This document shows positions 49,967 to 58,808 of a stretch of DNA of 64,000 nt, piece after piece (within the stretch, counting starts at the first letter, position 1; every line of letters begins with the position of its first letter). The notes beneath the pieces were generated by a model. That model had not been told where the DNA came from, ran no database searches, and was given only the letters and a program-made list of their open reading frames with translations. The DNA lies in the NCBI RefSeq assembly GCF_019744875.1, contig NZ_JAIETU010000006.1, positions 248,001 to 312,000 of the forward strand, in the 5' to 3' direction. Origin of the DNA: Hyphomicrobium sp. Lineage in GTDB: Bacteria > Pseudomonadota > Alphaproteobacteria > Rhizobiales > Hyphomicrobiaceae. The position numbers were made by a program, and so were the translations under genes.

Positions 49967-51220
49967 ATGCAGGAGATCACGCCGACGCTTCCCTCGACAC
50001 GCGCCGCGCCTCGCGGGCTGCTGATCCTCATCGGGCTTCTCTACGTCTCGCAAGGCATCCCGATGGGGCTCGCCATGGTCGCCTATCCGGCCATCTTGCG
50101 CTCGCTGGGATACAGCACGGAGGCCATCGGCATGCTTGGCTTGGTCGCCCTGCCTTGGGTGGTGAAGTTCGCCTTGGCGCCGATCGTCGACAGGGCGCAA
50201 GGTGGCCGGCTCGGCAAGCGTCTGAGCTGGATCATTCCCGCGCAGGCTCTGTGCGCGCTCCTCTACGGAGGCATGGCTCTGCTGCCGCAAGGCGCGAACA
50301 CCGATGTGTTCGTCGTCATCGCCATCCTGTTCGCCGTCAACATCATCAGCGCAACACAGGACATCGCGACCGATGGCTTGGCGGTCGATCAATTGCGCGG
50401 CGCCGGGATAGCCCACGCAAATGGCTTTCAGATCGGCGCGTTTTCGTTCGGCATGATGATTGGCGGCAGCGTGACCGTCATTCTCTACGATCACGGCGGT
50501 TGGGCGGCGGCCTTCTCGGTTCTCAGCGCTCTGATGCTGGTCAGTCTGGCGGTAGCCAAGATCGTGCGTGAGCCTGCGCAGGCGGCCACGGCCTCGCCGT
50601 TCCGCGCGAGCTTGCGCAACACGCTGAACCGTCCGGGAGCGCTGGCAATGATTACCGTCGCCGGGCTCTTTTACTTCGCGCACGCGATGGTCGGCGCCAT
50701 GATTGGCCCATTCTTCGTGGATGCCGGCCTCAGTCTGACGGATATTGGCCTTTTGAACGGCCTGTTCCTTTCTGTGTCTGCCGGCATCGGTGCGCTGCTC
50801 GGAGCCGTTCTGGGAGGCCGGTTCGGCGCGCCGCGCACGGCCCTGGCGACCGGCGGTATCGCGGCCGTCTCACTCGCGCTTTGGCTCGTGCCCGCCGCGA
50901 GCATGACAATCGAGTTTCCGACGGCGTTCGCGATCATGACATTCGTCGGTGTCTTCGGCTTCGCATCCTACACGTCGTTCTTCACTCTTCTGATGCAGTG
51001 GGCCTCGCCCGATCAGGCAGGGACCGATTTTACCGTCCTGCAATGTTCCGAAACATGCTTCGGGATCGCCGCCGGCGTGCTGGCCGGACAGCTCGTGGGA
51101 TCGATGGGGTTCGCCGCGTTCTTCGGAGTTGCCGCGGGGATTGGTTGTTTGGCTCTCGTGCTCATCAGCGTTCTGCTCGCGAGGCGCGGTCCATATCCGC
51201 TCGGCACTCGCCAGCAATAA
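49967..51220 (+). CDS. RhtX/FptX-like MFS permease
   Basis: A 417-residue inner-membrane transporter of about 12 helices, AmpG-like. Patterns include LLYVSQGIPMGLAMVAYPAI, VKFALAPIVDRAQGGRLG, SATQDIATDGLAVDQ and MQWASPDQAGTDFTVLQC. RhtX and FptX move siderophores (rhizobactin 1021, pyochelin) across the inner membrane, and this gene follows the receptor by 7 nt. It is likely to import the same ligand. Confidence 0.85.
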   Translation: MQEITPTLPSTRAAPRGLLILIGLLYVSQGIPMGLAMVAYPAILRSLGYSTEAIGMLGLVALPWVVKFALAPIVDRAQGGRLGKRLSWIIPAQALCALLYGGMALLPQGANTDVFVVIAILFAVNIISATQDIATDGLAVDQLRGAGIAHANGFQIGAFSFGMMIGGSVTVILYDHGGWAAAFSVLSALMLVSLAVAKIVREPAQAATASPFRASLRNTLNRPGALAMITVAGLFYFAHAMVGAMIGPFFVDAGLSLTDIGLLNGLFLSVSAGIGALLGAVLGGRFGAPRTALATGGIAAVSLALWLVPAASMTIEFPTAFAIMTFVGVFGFASYTSFFTLLMQWASPDQAGTDFTVLQCSETCFGIAAGVLAGQLVGSMGFAAFFGVAAGIGCLALVLISVLLARRGPYPLGTRQQ

Positions 51221-51256
51221 ATTTCATTCACTGACTGAAAATCGGGAGACCCTATC

Positions 51257-51661
51257 ATGTCGCGACGCGCCCAGATCGACGAGCTGATCCAGCTTGTTCT
51301 CGAACACAAGTCAGTCGAGGCTCTCAAGAGATTCTATCACGATGACGTCGTTATGCAGGAAGCGGACTTTCCACCCCGTGTGGGAATGGAGGCTGCTATC
51401 GCGCACGCGATGCAGGGCCGCGACCGGACCGATCAGGTTTTCGAGGTGACGGCAAAGAGCGTGCTGATCGACGGAGATCGTGCAGTGATCGAGTGGCACG
51501 CCGAGTGGTCAATGAAGAGCGGTCAGCGTATCCGCGTCGAAGAGGTGGCGCTGCAGACGTGGAAGGGAGACCGCATCATTCACGAGCGCTTCTTCTATGA
51601 CACCCGACAGCTCGTCAAAGCGGGCCTACTTCCCGATTTGGATCCGGCTGTCGAACAATAG
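51257..51661 (+). CDS. NTF2/SnoaL-like protein
   Basis: A 134-residue cone-shaped (alpha+beta barrel) fold protein: IDELIQLVLEHKSVEALKRFYH, EVTAKSVLIDGDRAVIEWHA and QTWKGDRIIHERFFYD. The family is broad (enzymes and binding proteins), so no function is set. It follows the siderophore permease by 36 nt and is probably the last gene of that operon. It might modify or release the siderophore, which is speculative. Confidence 0.8.
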   Translation: MSRRAQIDELIQLVLEHKSVEALKRFYHDDVVMQEADFPPRVGMEAAIAHAMQGRDRTDQVFEVTAKSVLIDGDRAVIEWHAEWSMKSGQRIRVEEVALQTWKGDRIIHERFFYDTRQLVKAGLLPDLDPAVEQ

Positions 51662-52107
51662 TCAGGGTCGGTCTGCCGCTTTCATTCTTCGCGAGGCCAG
51701 ATAGTTTTCGATGTCTTCCGGTTCGCCTCGGGCGGATAGAGCCTCTAACGTCGATGAGCTGATGTCCGCTAACCGAGTTGTTGCGGACACGCATGGCGGT
51801 GCTGAGATGTTACAAACAATGAATGGCCGCTTTCTCGGCGAAACTGACCTTCGAGTTCGCAGCCGCTCTGGGAGCGAACGTCTGCTCCGGGTCAAAAACG
51901 ACGGCTGGTAAGTTTCCGAAGGAAGAATTCGGCCCGAGACCTGTCGCGGAATCCACTACGTCGGTCGGCGGAGGGGCACTGCTGTCGCTTGCCGAGTTTT
52001 CCCGCATGCGTTGGAGTCATGTCGCGCTCAATGTCTGCGGAAGGCAGTGAGTGCCGGGCTTACGCAACGCTCGACGAGCTAGGAATTGTAGCCGGCGAAG
52101 AGAGGCG
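51662..52107. other. Gene-poor region upstream of the sigma-54 control elements
   Basis: About 446 nt of low-information DNA. Overlapping short open frames on both strands show no family pattern, and the block from 51810 to 51990 has stop-free frames both ways. It could be remnant or dispersed repeat DNA. I see nothing that I can name. Confidence 0.4.
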
Positions 52108-52126
52108 CGTGACAGAGCGTGTCGCG
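52108..52126. promoter_or_regulatory. Activator site copy 1 (weaker)
   Basis: CGTGACAG-AGC-GTGTCGCG, an imperfect copy of the 19-bp inverted repeat found at 52138-52156. The centres are 30 bp apart, close to three helical turns, as is usual for NtrC-family enhancer sites. Confidence 0.5.
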
Positions 52127-52137
52127 CGTGAGAGGCA

Positions 52138-52156
52138 TGTGACACGACGTGTTACA
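52138..52156. promoter_or_regulatory. Activator site copy 2 (TGTGACAC-GAC-GTGTTACA)
   Basis: A 19-bp inverted repeat with 7 of 8 paired positions matching. The same pattern appears at 62686-62704. It lies about 120 nt upstream of the sigma-54 promoter of the SMP-30-like gene. The likely binder is the AcoR-like protein encoded at 53329-55301. Confidence 0.6.
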
Positions 52157-52273
52157 CGCAAATCGTACACTCGGGCGTGACGCCGCTGCTGCGGCTCGCG
52201 ATCGCGTCCGCTAACGTTATGAAACTGCTGCCATCTCCTGCCCGACACTTGGATCATCCGTCCGTGCAGGACC

Positions 52274-52290
52274 CTGGCACAGCCTTTGCT
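52274..52290 (+). promoter_or_regulatory. Sigma-54 promoter of the SMP-30-like gene
   Basis: CTGGCAC-A-GCCT-TTGCT matches the TGGCAC-N5-TTGCW consensus, with GG and GC 10 nt apart (76-77 and 88-89 within 522xx). The expected start near 52301 gives a leader of about 63 nt. Confidence 0.8.
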
Positions 52291-52363
52291 CTTTGCTCCA
52301 CGCTAACGCGGCGCACCAAAGGCGCCGGACAAGGTTCATAGAAACGCTAGGGAAGGGACGACG

Positions 52364-53233
52364 ATGGCGGCAAAATTGAAGACCGCGGCGCTCGCTGTGG
52401 CGCTGCTTGCGTTTGGAGCGGCGACGGCCGGAGCCAAGCAGCTTTGGGAACTCCAAGGGCTCAAGGCCCCTGAATCGGTCGTGGTCGACGTGGCCGCAGG
52501 CGTGGCCTACGTGTCCAACATCGATGGCGAGGTCAACACGAAGGACGGCAAGGGGTCGATTTCCAAAGTCAGCCTCGATGGCAAGCTCCTCGTGGCAGAG
52601 TGGGTCACAGGTCTCGACGCCCCGAAGGGTCTCGCGCTGCACGGCGGCAAGATTTACGCAGCCGACGTCGATCAGCTCGTCGAGATCGACGTGAAGGACG
52701 CCAAGATCGTCAACAAGTATCCGGCCAAAGGCGCCGTGTTCCTGAACGACGTCACGGTTGCTGCTGACGGTAGCGTGTACGTCTCGGACACCGTTGAAAG
52801 CTCGATCTGGCGGCTCTCCGGCGGGAAGTTCGAGCTTTGGATCAAGGACGAGAAGCTGCTCGATCCGAATGGTCTCACCGTGAAGGGCGACAAGCTCATC
52901 GTCGCCGCTTGGGGCAAGATTGACGGCGAGGGATTTGCGACGTCCGTTCCGGGCCACCTCCTGGAGGTGTCGCTTGCTGACAAGTCGATCAAGAGCCTCG
53001 GCGCCGATGCGCCGATCGGAAATCTCGACGGCCTTGAAATTCTCGACGACAAGACGTTCGTCGTCACGGATTTCATGGCCGGCACTCTGATGACGATCGA
53101 CGTCGATGGCAAGGTCACGAAGATCGCGGCCCTTCCGTCGGGAAGTGCCGATATCGGCTTTGTGCCGGCTCAGCGCCTGGTGTTGATTCCGAATCTGAAG
53201 ACCGGAAACCTCATCGGCTTCCAACTCGACTAA
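52364..53233 (+). CDS. SMP-30/gluconolactonase-like periplasmic beta-propeller
   Basis: A 289-residue protein with a signal peptide (ALAVALLAFGAATAGAK) and an SMP-30/LRE-like or NHL-like six-bladed propeller. Repeats include GLKAPESVVVDVAAGVAYVS, GLDAPKGLALHGGKIYAAD and FLNDVTVAADGSVYVSDTVE. Calcium-dependent lactone hydrolysis or ligand binding is typical of the family, but the metal residues are not certain. It is expressed from a sigma-54 promoter with upstream enhancer sites. The adjacent convergent gene encodes the AcoR-like activator. Confidence 0.85.
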   Translation: MAAKLKTAALAVALLAFGAATAGAKQLWELQGLKAPESVVVDVAAGVAYVSNIDGEVNTKDGKGSISKVSLDGKLLVAEWVTGLDAPKGLALHGGKIYAADVDQLVEIDVKDAKIVNKYPAKGAVFLNDVTVAADGSVYVSDTVESSIWRLSGGKFELWIKDEKLLDPNGLTVKGDKLIVAAWGKIDGEGFATSVPGHLLEVSLADKSIKSLGADAPIGNLDGLEILDDKTFVVTDFMAGTLMTIDVDGKVTKIAALPSGSADIGFVPAQRLVLIPNLKTGNLIGFQLD

Positions 53234-53328
53234 TTGCGTGACGCGCCAGCGCGTGCCGGTCCCGTTCGCGGGGCCGGCGGTCGCCGGGCGCGGGGACCGC
53301 GCCGTCACACCATTTTGCCGTCACGCCG

Positions 53329-55301
53329 TCATTTGGGCCGGTTGAGGTTCTGCTTCTTGATCCAACGATAGAGCGTCTGGCGGCTGACGCTCAATTCGTT
53401 TGCCGCATCCGAGATGACCCAGCGGTTGCGCTCGAGAACCTCGATGAGCGTCGGAGTGGCGGCTCTTCGCAGGCCGCTTCGTCCGTTTCATCGGAGGCGT
53501 CAAAGTCGAGCCAATTCGGCAGCCGCTCTTCCGTGATCTCGCCACCGCCCGAGACCGCGAGTGCATAGCGCATGGCGAGGCGCAGTTCGCGCATGTTTCC
53601 GGGCCATGGCTGGGACGCAAGCAGCGCCAGCGTCGAGGGCGAGAGACGCGGAGGAGCATCGAGGCTCATCAGCGCAGCCTCGATCGCCAGAGCGCCTTCG
53701 ATGACGTCGGCCTTGTCGGTGCGCTTCCTCAGCGGAGGGAGTTCCAAGCGAATGCCTGCGATGCGGAAATACAGATCGCGGCGGAACTTTCCTTCCGACA
53801 CCATGAGGTGCAGGTCCTGGTGAGTCGCGCAGATGAGGCTGAAATCGACTTTGACCGGCTTTGCTCCGCCGAGCGGCATAATCTCTCCCTGCGCGAGAAC
53901 GCGGAGGAGCCGGGTCTGCAGCGCCAGTGGCATATCGCCGATTTCGTCGAGGAACAGTGTGCCGCCGTTCGCCTCCGCGATGCGTCCGCGTCTCCCTTCG
54001 CGGCGTGCGCCGGTGAAGGTGCCGGTCTCGTAGCCGAACAGCTCGCTCTCGATCAGGCTTTCGGGAATCGATGAGCAATCGATGACGACGAACGGCTTTG
54101 CGGCCCGTGCGCTGACGTTATGAATGGCGTGCGCGAATTCTTCCTTGCCTGTTCCCGTCTCGCCTTGGAGCAGAACAGGCAGCCGCGTATCGACGAGCCG
54201 CCTGATCGTCTGTGCGTGCTCTTGCATCGTCAAATCCCGTCCCGCCAGCGTTTCGAGATCGAGGGCGCTGCTTTTGGGCAAGGATTGGATCTTGCTTCGC
54301 GGCGCAGAGGCCGCTTTCGCGGGCCGCGCTCCTGCGAGGCGCTTCGGCGCGGTCAGGCTGGCGAAGCAGGGACGCTCGTCATCGTTGAGTCGGGCGATCC
54401 CGATGCGCTCGACGTGCGTATCCTTGTGGTCGATCCCGACGTCCTGCCAATCGATCTCCATGATGGCGGATAGCGGCCGCCCCAGCAGACGGGTGCGGTC
54501 CAGCATTCGCGTGTCACGGCCGTTGCCGCCATTGCACTCGATCATGCAGCCGTTGTCGTCGAGCGCCAGCATAATGCCGTCGCCGTCACCACCGCGCACG
54601 AGACCGCTCTCGATCCGCAGAATGGTGCGGTCGCGGTTTCGCTCCAGAAAGTACCTCCGCTCGACGCGGCGCGCGGTGGTCGTCAAGAGCTCGAGCACGA
54701 ACCTCTGCATCTCGCGGGGCAGGTCGATGAGGCTCGAAGCGTCGAGCGCGGCGACGACATTGCCCGCGGAATCGAAGATCGGCGTGGCGATGCACGACAG
54801 GTTCGAGTAGTTGAGAAAAAAGTGCTGAGAGCGATGGATCGTGACGGCTGTGCCGTGAGCGATCGAGGTTCCGATGCCGTTCGTGCCCGCGTGCTCCTCC
54901 GCCCAGGCGGCTCCCGCGCACACGCCGGCGCGGCGCATGCCCTTGTCGAGCGGCATCGAGCTGCGCACATCCAGTGCAACGCCGTTCGAATCCGAGAGCA
55001 TGATCACATAGCTCATGTCGCCAACCTGGCTCATCAGCCGCTCGATTTCGGGCTTGGCAACATGCATGAGGAGGTCGAGCGGGTCGGCGGCTCGCTTGAA
55101 CTCGTTGGTCGTCAGGATCTCAGGGCCGCCGTGGTTCGCCCGGTCGAAGTTGTACTGGTTGACGCATCGATGCCAGGACGAAGCCACGATGCTGTCAACA
55201 AGCTCCGTGTCGTCGCGAGCGACGACATCGCAACCCGGATTTTCGTGCGCGTAGTCAGTTGACCGGGACGCGCGCGGCGTTCCGCTCCCATGCACATTCA
55301 T
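53329..55301 (-). pseudogene. AcoR-like sigma-54 activator with a frameshift before the DNA-binding domain
   Basis: Enhancer-binding protein of the AcoR class that activates sigma-54 promoters. The first frame (55301 to about 53460) has a GAF domain (about 90-200), a PAS-like segment, and an AAA+ domain with GETGTGKEEFAHAIH (Walker A), GTFTGA (sigma-54 contact, in place of GAFTGA) and TLFLDEIGDMPL. It then runs into a short wrong-frame tail ending at 53391. The Fis-type helix-turn-helix (SDAANELSVSRQTLYRWIKK) is in the -1 frame and ends at 53329. Loss of one base near 53460 explains this. It may be a mutation or an assembly error. Confidence 0.85.
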
Positions 55302-55348
55302 CTAATCCCTCCCACATCGGCTTGTTTTTAGCCATCGGGTGATGTCCC

Positions 55349-56119
55349 TCACCTCGCGACATAGTCTTGGCGATCAACCCGCAGCAAAGACGCCTTGAGG
55401 CGCTGCCCATCGAGGCGGGTCTCTTCAACGCTCTTGCAGGTGCTGCGGACATGCTCGGACGCGGCAGCCTCGGCGGCTTTGGCGTTGCCGGACAGAATGG
55501 CGTCCGCGATGGCTAAGTGCTGCGACAGCAGCTTGGCCCGCACAGCTGAGCGCTGATAGAGCTGCTGGCGGCTGAAGAAGATGTTGGTGCGCAGCAGTTC
55601 GACCAGCCCCATCATGATGTGAAGCAGGACGGCATTGTGCGCGGCTTCATAGATCGAAAGGTGCAGGTCGACGTCTGCCTGTGCCTCCTGCGTGGGATCC
55701 TCGAGTTCGTGGGCCTTCTTCATGCGCTCGATGCATTCGCGGATCGCTTCCCGGTCCAGATCGGATGCCCGCACTGCTGCATAGCGCGCGGCCTGCGCAT
55801 CGATGACCTCTCGAAACTCAAAGTAGTCGGCGGTGACTTGAGGGTTGTCTTCGAGCAGCGAGGCAAGCGGTTTCAGCAGCGGCGAGAGAAACTGCGCCAC
55901 ATAAGTCCCGCCCCGCGTCGTCGTCAGCAGCCCGCGCCCTGCGAGCATCTCGATGGCCTCGCGGAGAGACGGCCGCGATACATCCAGCTTTTCGGCCAAC
56001 TCGCGCTCAGGCGTAAGCTTTTCTCCCGGCCTCAGCACGCCTTGCAGGATGAGCTTTTCGAAATGATCCGCGATCGCGTCCGCAATGCGCTGCGGCTTGA
56101 TGCGTTCGGTCATCGGCAT
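55349..56119 (-). CDS. lldR: FadR-family GntR regulator of lactate genes (LldR-like)
   Basis: A 256-residue repressor of the GntR/FadR group. The winged helix has LRPGEKLTPERELAEKLDVS and RPSLREAIEMLAGRGLL. The C-terminal FCD domain contains DVDLHLSIYEAAHN with His residues for metal or ligand. It is divergent from lldPEFG, with an inverted repeat in between. Lactate would be the natural effector. PdhR-type regulators are similar, but the neighbour genes favour LldR. Confidence 0.88.
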   Translation of the reverse strand: MPMTERIKPQRIADAIADHFEKLILQGVLRPGEKLTPERELAEKLDVSRPSLREAIEMLAGRGLLTTTRGGTYVAQFLSPLLKPLASLLEDNPQVTADYFEFREVIDAQAARYAAVRASDLDREAIRECIERMKKAHELEDPTQEAQADVDLHLSIYEAAHNAVLLHIMMGLVELLRTNIFFSRQQLYQRSAVRAKLLSQHLAIADAILSGNAKAAEAAASEHVRSTCKSVEETRLDGQRLKASLLRVDRQDYVAR

Positions 56120-56156
56120 TCGATCTCCCTGTTGGAAAGCTTGCCAGACTAAGCGG

Positions 56157-56173
56157 TGGTAAATTTTCTACCA
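56157..56173. promoter_or_regulatory. Probable LldR operator
   Basis: TGGTA (56157-56161) and its inverted copy TACCA (56169-56173) lie in the lldR-lldP interval. A second pair, TGGT-N11-ACCA, is at 56217-56235. FadR-family operators have this GT/AC arrangement. Confidence 0.55.
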
Positions 56174-56298
56174 AAAGCGCGGCAATCGATCAATCCTGTT
56201 GCCCTCCGTTGCGCTGTGGTCTATTTATTTTACCAACAGAACGGGCGCTCAAATGCATTTACCAAGGGGGCAGCTCGTCACATTTTGGGGGCGGAAAC

Positions 56299-57987
56299 GT
56301 GTGGTCGCAAAGCTATGATCCATTTGGGAATTTTCTACTTGCTTCAGGGGCGGCGGCCCTGCCGGTCGTTGTCCTTCTAGGCGCCATAGCGATCTTCGAG
56401 GTCAAGGCGCATGTGGCGGCGGCCCTGGGGCTGATCACCGCCTTGGTCGTATCGATTTTCGTGTTCGACATGCCGGCGCAGATGGCTGGCATGGCGGCCG
56501 TTTACGGCGCTGGTTTCGGCCTGCTGCCGATCGGCTGGATCGTTCTGAATGTCATCTTTCTCTACCGACTGACTGCCGAATGTGGCGAATTCGCCGTTCT
56601 GCAGCGCAGTATCGGCAGCATCAGCACGGATCGCCGTCTGCAACTGCTCTTCATCGCCTTTTCGCTCGGAGCCTTTTTCGAAGGCGCCGCGGGGTTCGGC
56701 ACGCCCGTCGCGGTCACCGCTGCAATGCTGATCGGCCTTGGATTTTCTCCGCTTGCGGCATCGGGATTGTCGCTCATCGCCAACACAGCTCCGGTGGCGT
56801 TCGGCGCGCTCGGGTCTCCGGTCATCGCGCTTGCGGCGGTCACCGGCCTCGACATTCATGAACTCAGCGGAATGATTGGACGGCAGCTTCCGTTCTTTTC
56901 ATTGATCGTTCCGTTCTGGTTGGTTTGGGCCTATGTCGGCTTTCGACGCATGATTGAGGTGTGGCCGCCGATCTTGGTCGCCGGGCTCTCCTTTGCCGTG
57001 CCGCAATATCTCGTCTCGAACTTTCACGGACCTTGGCTGGTCGACATCGTTGCGTCGGTGGTGTCGATGGCCTCGCTCGCGCTTTTTCTTAGGGTCTGGT
57101 CGCCACGCCACGCCACGACAAACGGCGAGGTGGACGCAGCCGCGGAGGGCATGTCCACCGAAAGCATGTCCGCCGACAGCGCGTCGTCCGCAAGCACTGG
57201 GGGCGATGCGTTACCTCCCTTGAGCTCGCAGGAGATGCTGAGGGCTTGGACGCCCTGGCTGCTGCTCAGCGTGTTCGTGTTTCTTTGGGGAATCCCACAG
57301 GTCAGAGCTTACCTCGACAGCATCTGGTCGCTGAAAATTCCCGTCGTGGGGCTGGACCAGCTCGTCCAGAAGATGCCGCCTGTCGTGGCCGCTCCTCACG
57401 TGGAAGCGGCGGTCTACAGCCTCAGCCTCCTGTCCGCGACCGGGACCGGAATTCTGTTCTCCGCAGTTATCGCCGGTGTGACTCTCGGCTACGGCCCGCG
57501 CCGGCTGATCGCCTGCTATTTCGAGACGCTGTATGTGATCCGCTATTCGCTGATCACGATCGCATGCATGTTGGCGTTGGGGTTCGTGACCCGCTATTCG
57601 GGAACGGACGCCACGCTTGGCCTGGCTCTCGCAAACACCGGATGGCTCTATCCATTCTTCGGTCCGCTCATTGGTTGGATCGGCGTCGCCTTGACGGGAT
57701 CCGACACGGCGTCGAACGTTCTCTTCGGCGGCCTGCAAAAAGTCAGCGCCGAGCAGCTCGGTCTGAGCTCAACGCTCATGGCCGCGGCAAACAGTTCCGG
57801 CGGTGTCATGGGGAAAATGATCGATGCCCAGAGCATCGTCGTCGCCGCCACGGCAACCAAATGGTATGGACATGAAGGAGCCATCCTTCGCTTCGTGTTT
57901 TTCCATAGCGTCGCGTTGGCCGTGCTGGTCGGGCTCCTCGTATTCGCGCAGGCCTACTATTGGCCCTTCACTCTTCTCGTACCTTAG
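56299..57987 (+). CDS. lldP: L-lactate permease
   Basis: A 562-residue lactate:proton symporter of the LctP family with about 12-13 helices. I use the GTG at 56299, which yields MWSQSYDPFG, like the family N terminus; a frame open from 56209 has an unrelated extension. Patterns include AFFEGAAGFGTPVAVTAAML, YSGTDATLGLALANTG and GSDTASNVLFGGLQKVSAEQ. A hydrophilic Ser/Ala insert lies about residues 310-340. It is the first gene of lldPEFG, with LldR sites upstream. Confidence 0.95.
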   Translation: MWSQSYDPFGNFLLASGAAALPVVVLLGAIAIFEVKAHVAAALGLITALVVSIFVFDMPAQMAGMAAVYGAGFGLLPIGWIVLNVIFLYRLTAECGEFAVLQRSIGSISTDRRLQLLFIAFSLGAFFEGAAGFGTPVAVTAAMLIGLGFSPLAASGLSLIANTAPVAFGALGSPVIALAAVTGLDIHELSGMIGRQLPFFSLIVPFWLVWAYVGFRRMIEVWPPILVAGLSFAVPQYLVSNFHGPWLVDIVASVVSMASLALFLRVWSPRHATTNGEVDAAAEGMSTESMSADSASSASTGGDALPPLSSQEMLRAWTPWLLLSVFVFLWGIPQVRAYLDSIWSLKIPVVGLDQLVQKMPPVVAAPHVEAAVYSLSLLSATGTGILFSAVIAGVTLGYGPRRLIACYFETLYVIRYSLITIACMLALGFVTRYSGTDATLGLALANTGWLYPFFGPLIGWIGVALTGSDTASNVLFGGLQKVSAEQLGLSSTLMAAANSSGGVMGKMIDAQSIVVAATATKWYGHEGAILRFVFFHSVALAVLVGLLVFAQAYYWPFTLLVP

Positions 57988-58013
57988 TCGTGTCATCAGG
58001 TGTTGAGACCCAA

Positions 58014-58808
58014 ATGACGGGCGACCGCGCTTCGCAGACCAACAGCACGCAACCGCGTGTCGGTCTTTTCGTCACGTGCCTCGTCGATCTGTTCCGGCCT
58101 GGCATCGGGTTCGCATGCGTGAAGCTGCTCGAGGATGCGGGGTGCGCCGTCGAGGTGCCGGCGGCGCAGGTCTGCTGCGGGCAGCCCGCGTTCAACAGTG
58201 GGGACACGGATGCGACGCGGCGCATCGCGCGCCAGACGATCGAAGCGTTCGCGGGCTATGACTATGTCGTCGGGCCCTCGGGATCGTGCATGGCAACGAT
58301 CAGCAAGGACTATCCGGAGATCTTGAAGGACGATTCCGAGTGGAGCGAGCGAGCGCGCGCGCTCGCCGGCCGCAGCTACGAACTGATGGCGTTTCTCACC
58401 GACGTCCTCGAGGTTTCTCCTCCGGAGACCAGCTTCGAGGGCCGGGCGACCTATCACGACAGTTGCTCGGGGCTTCGCAGCCTCGGCATCAAACAGCAAC
58501 CACGGACGCTGCTGTCCGGCGTCAAGGGGCTGACGCTGACCGAGATGCAGGACGCCGAGGTCTGCTGCGGGTTCGGGGGTACCTTCTGCGTCAAGTATCC
58601 CGAGATCTCGGTGAAGATGGTGTCCGACAAGATCGGCAACATCGATGCGAGTGGGGCCGATACGCTGCTCGGCGGCGATCTTGGATGCCTGCTCAACATT
58701 GCGGGGCGGCTGAAGCGGCTCGGCAAGGACGTGCGTGTCCTCCACACCGCCGAGGTGCTCGCAGGAATGGCAGACCGGCCGGGGATCGGCGACGGGGACC
58801 GCGACTGA
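58014..58808 (+). CDS. lldE: LldE/LutA, lactate oxidation Fe-S subunit
   Basis: A 264-residue subunit of the LldEFG (LutABC) L-lactate dehydrogenase complex. Two CCG domains carry AQVCCGQPAFNSGD and AEVCCGFGGTFCVKYPE. The first frame has upstream in-frame codons from 57960 that overlap lldP; the ATG at 58014 is preferred. The stop overlaps the lldF start by one base, so the genes are coupled. Confidence 0.95.
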   Translation: MTGDRASQTNSTQPRVGLFVTCLVDLFRPGIGFACVKLLEDAGCAVEVPAAQVCCGQPAFNSGDTDATRRIARQTIEAFAGYDYVVGPSGSCMATISKDYPEILKDDSEWSERARALAGRSYELMAFLTDVLEVSPPETSFEGRATYHDSCSGLRSLGIKQQPRTLLSGVKGLTLTEMQDAEVCCGFGGTFCVKYPEISVKMVSDKIGNIDASGADTLLGGDLGCLLNIAGRLKRLGKDVRVLHTAEVLAGMADRPGIGDGDRD

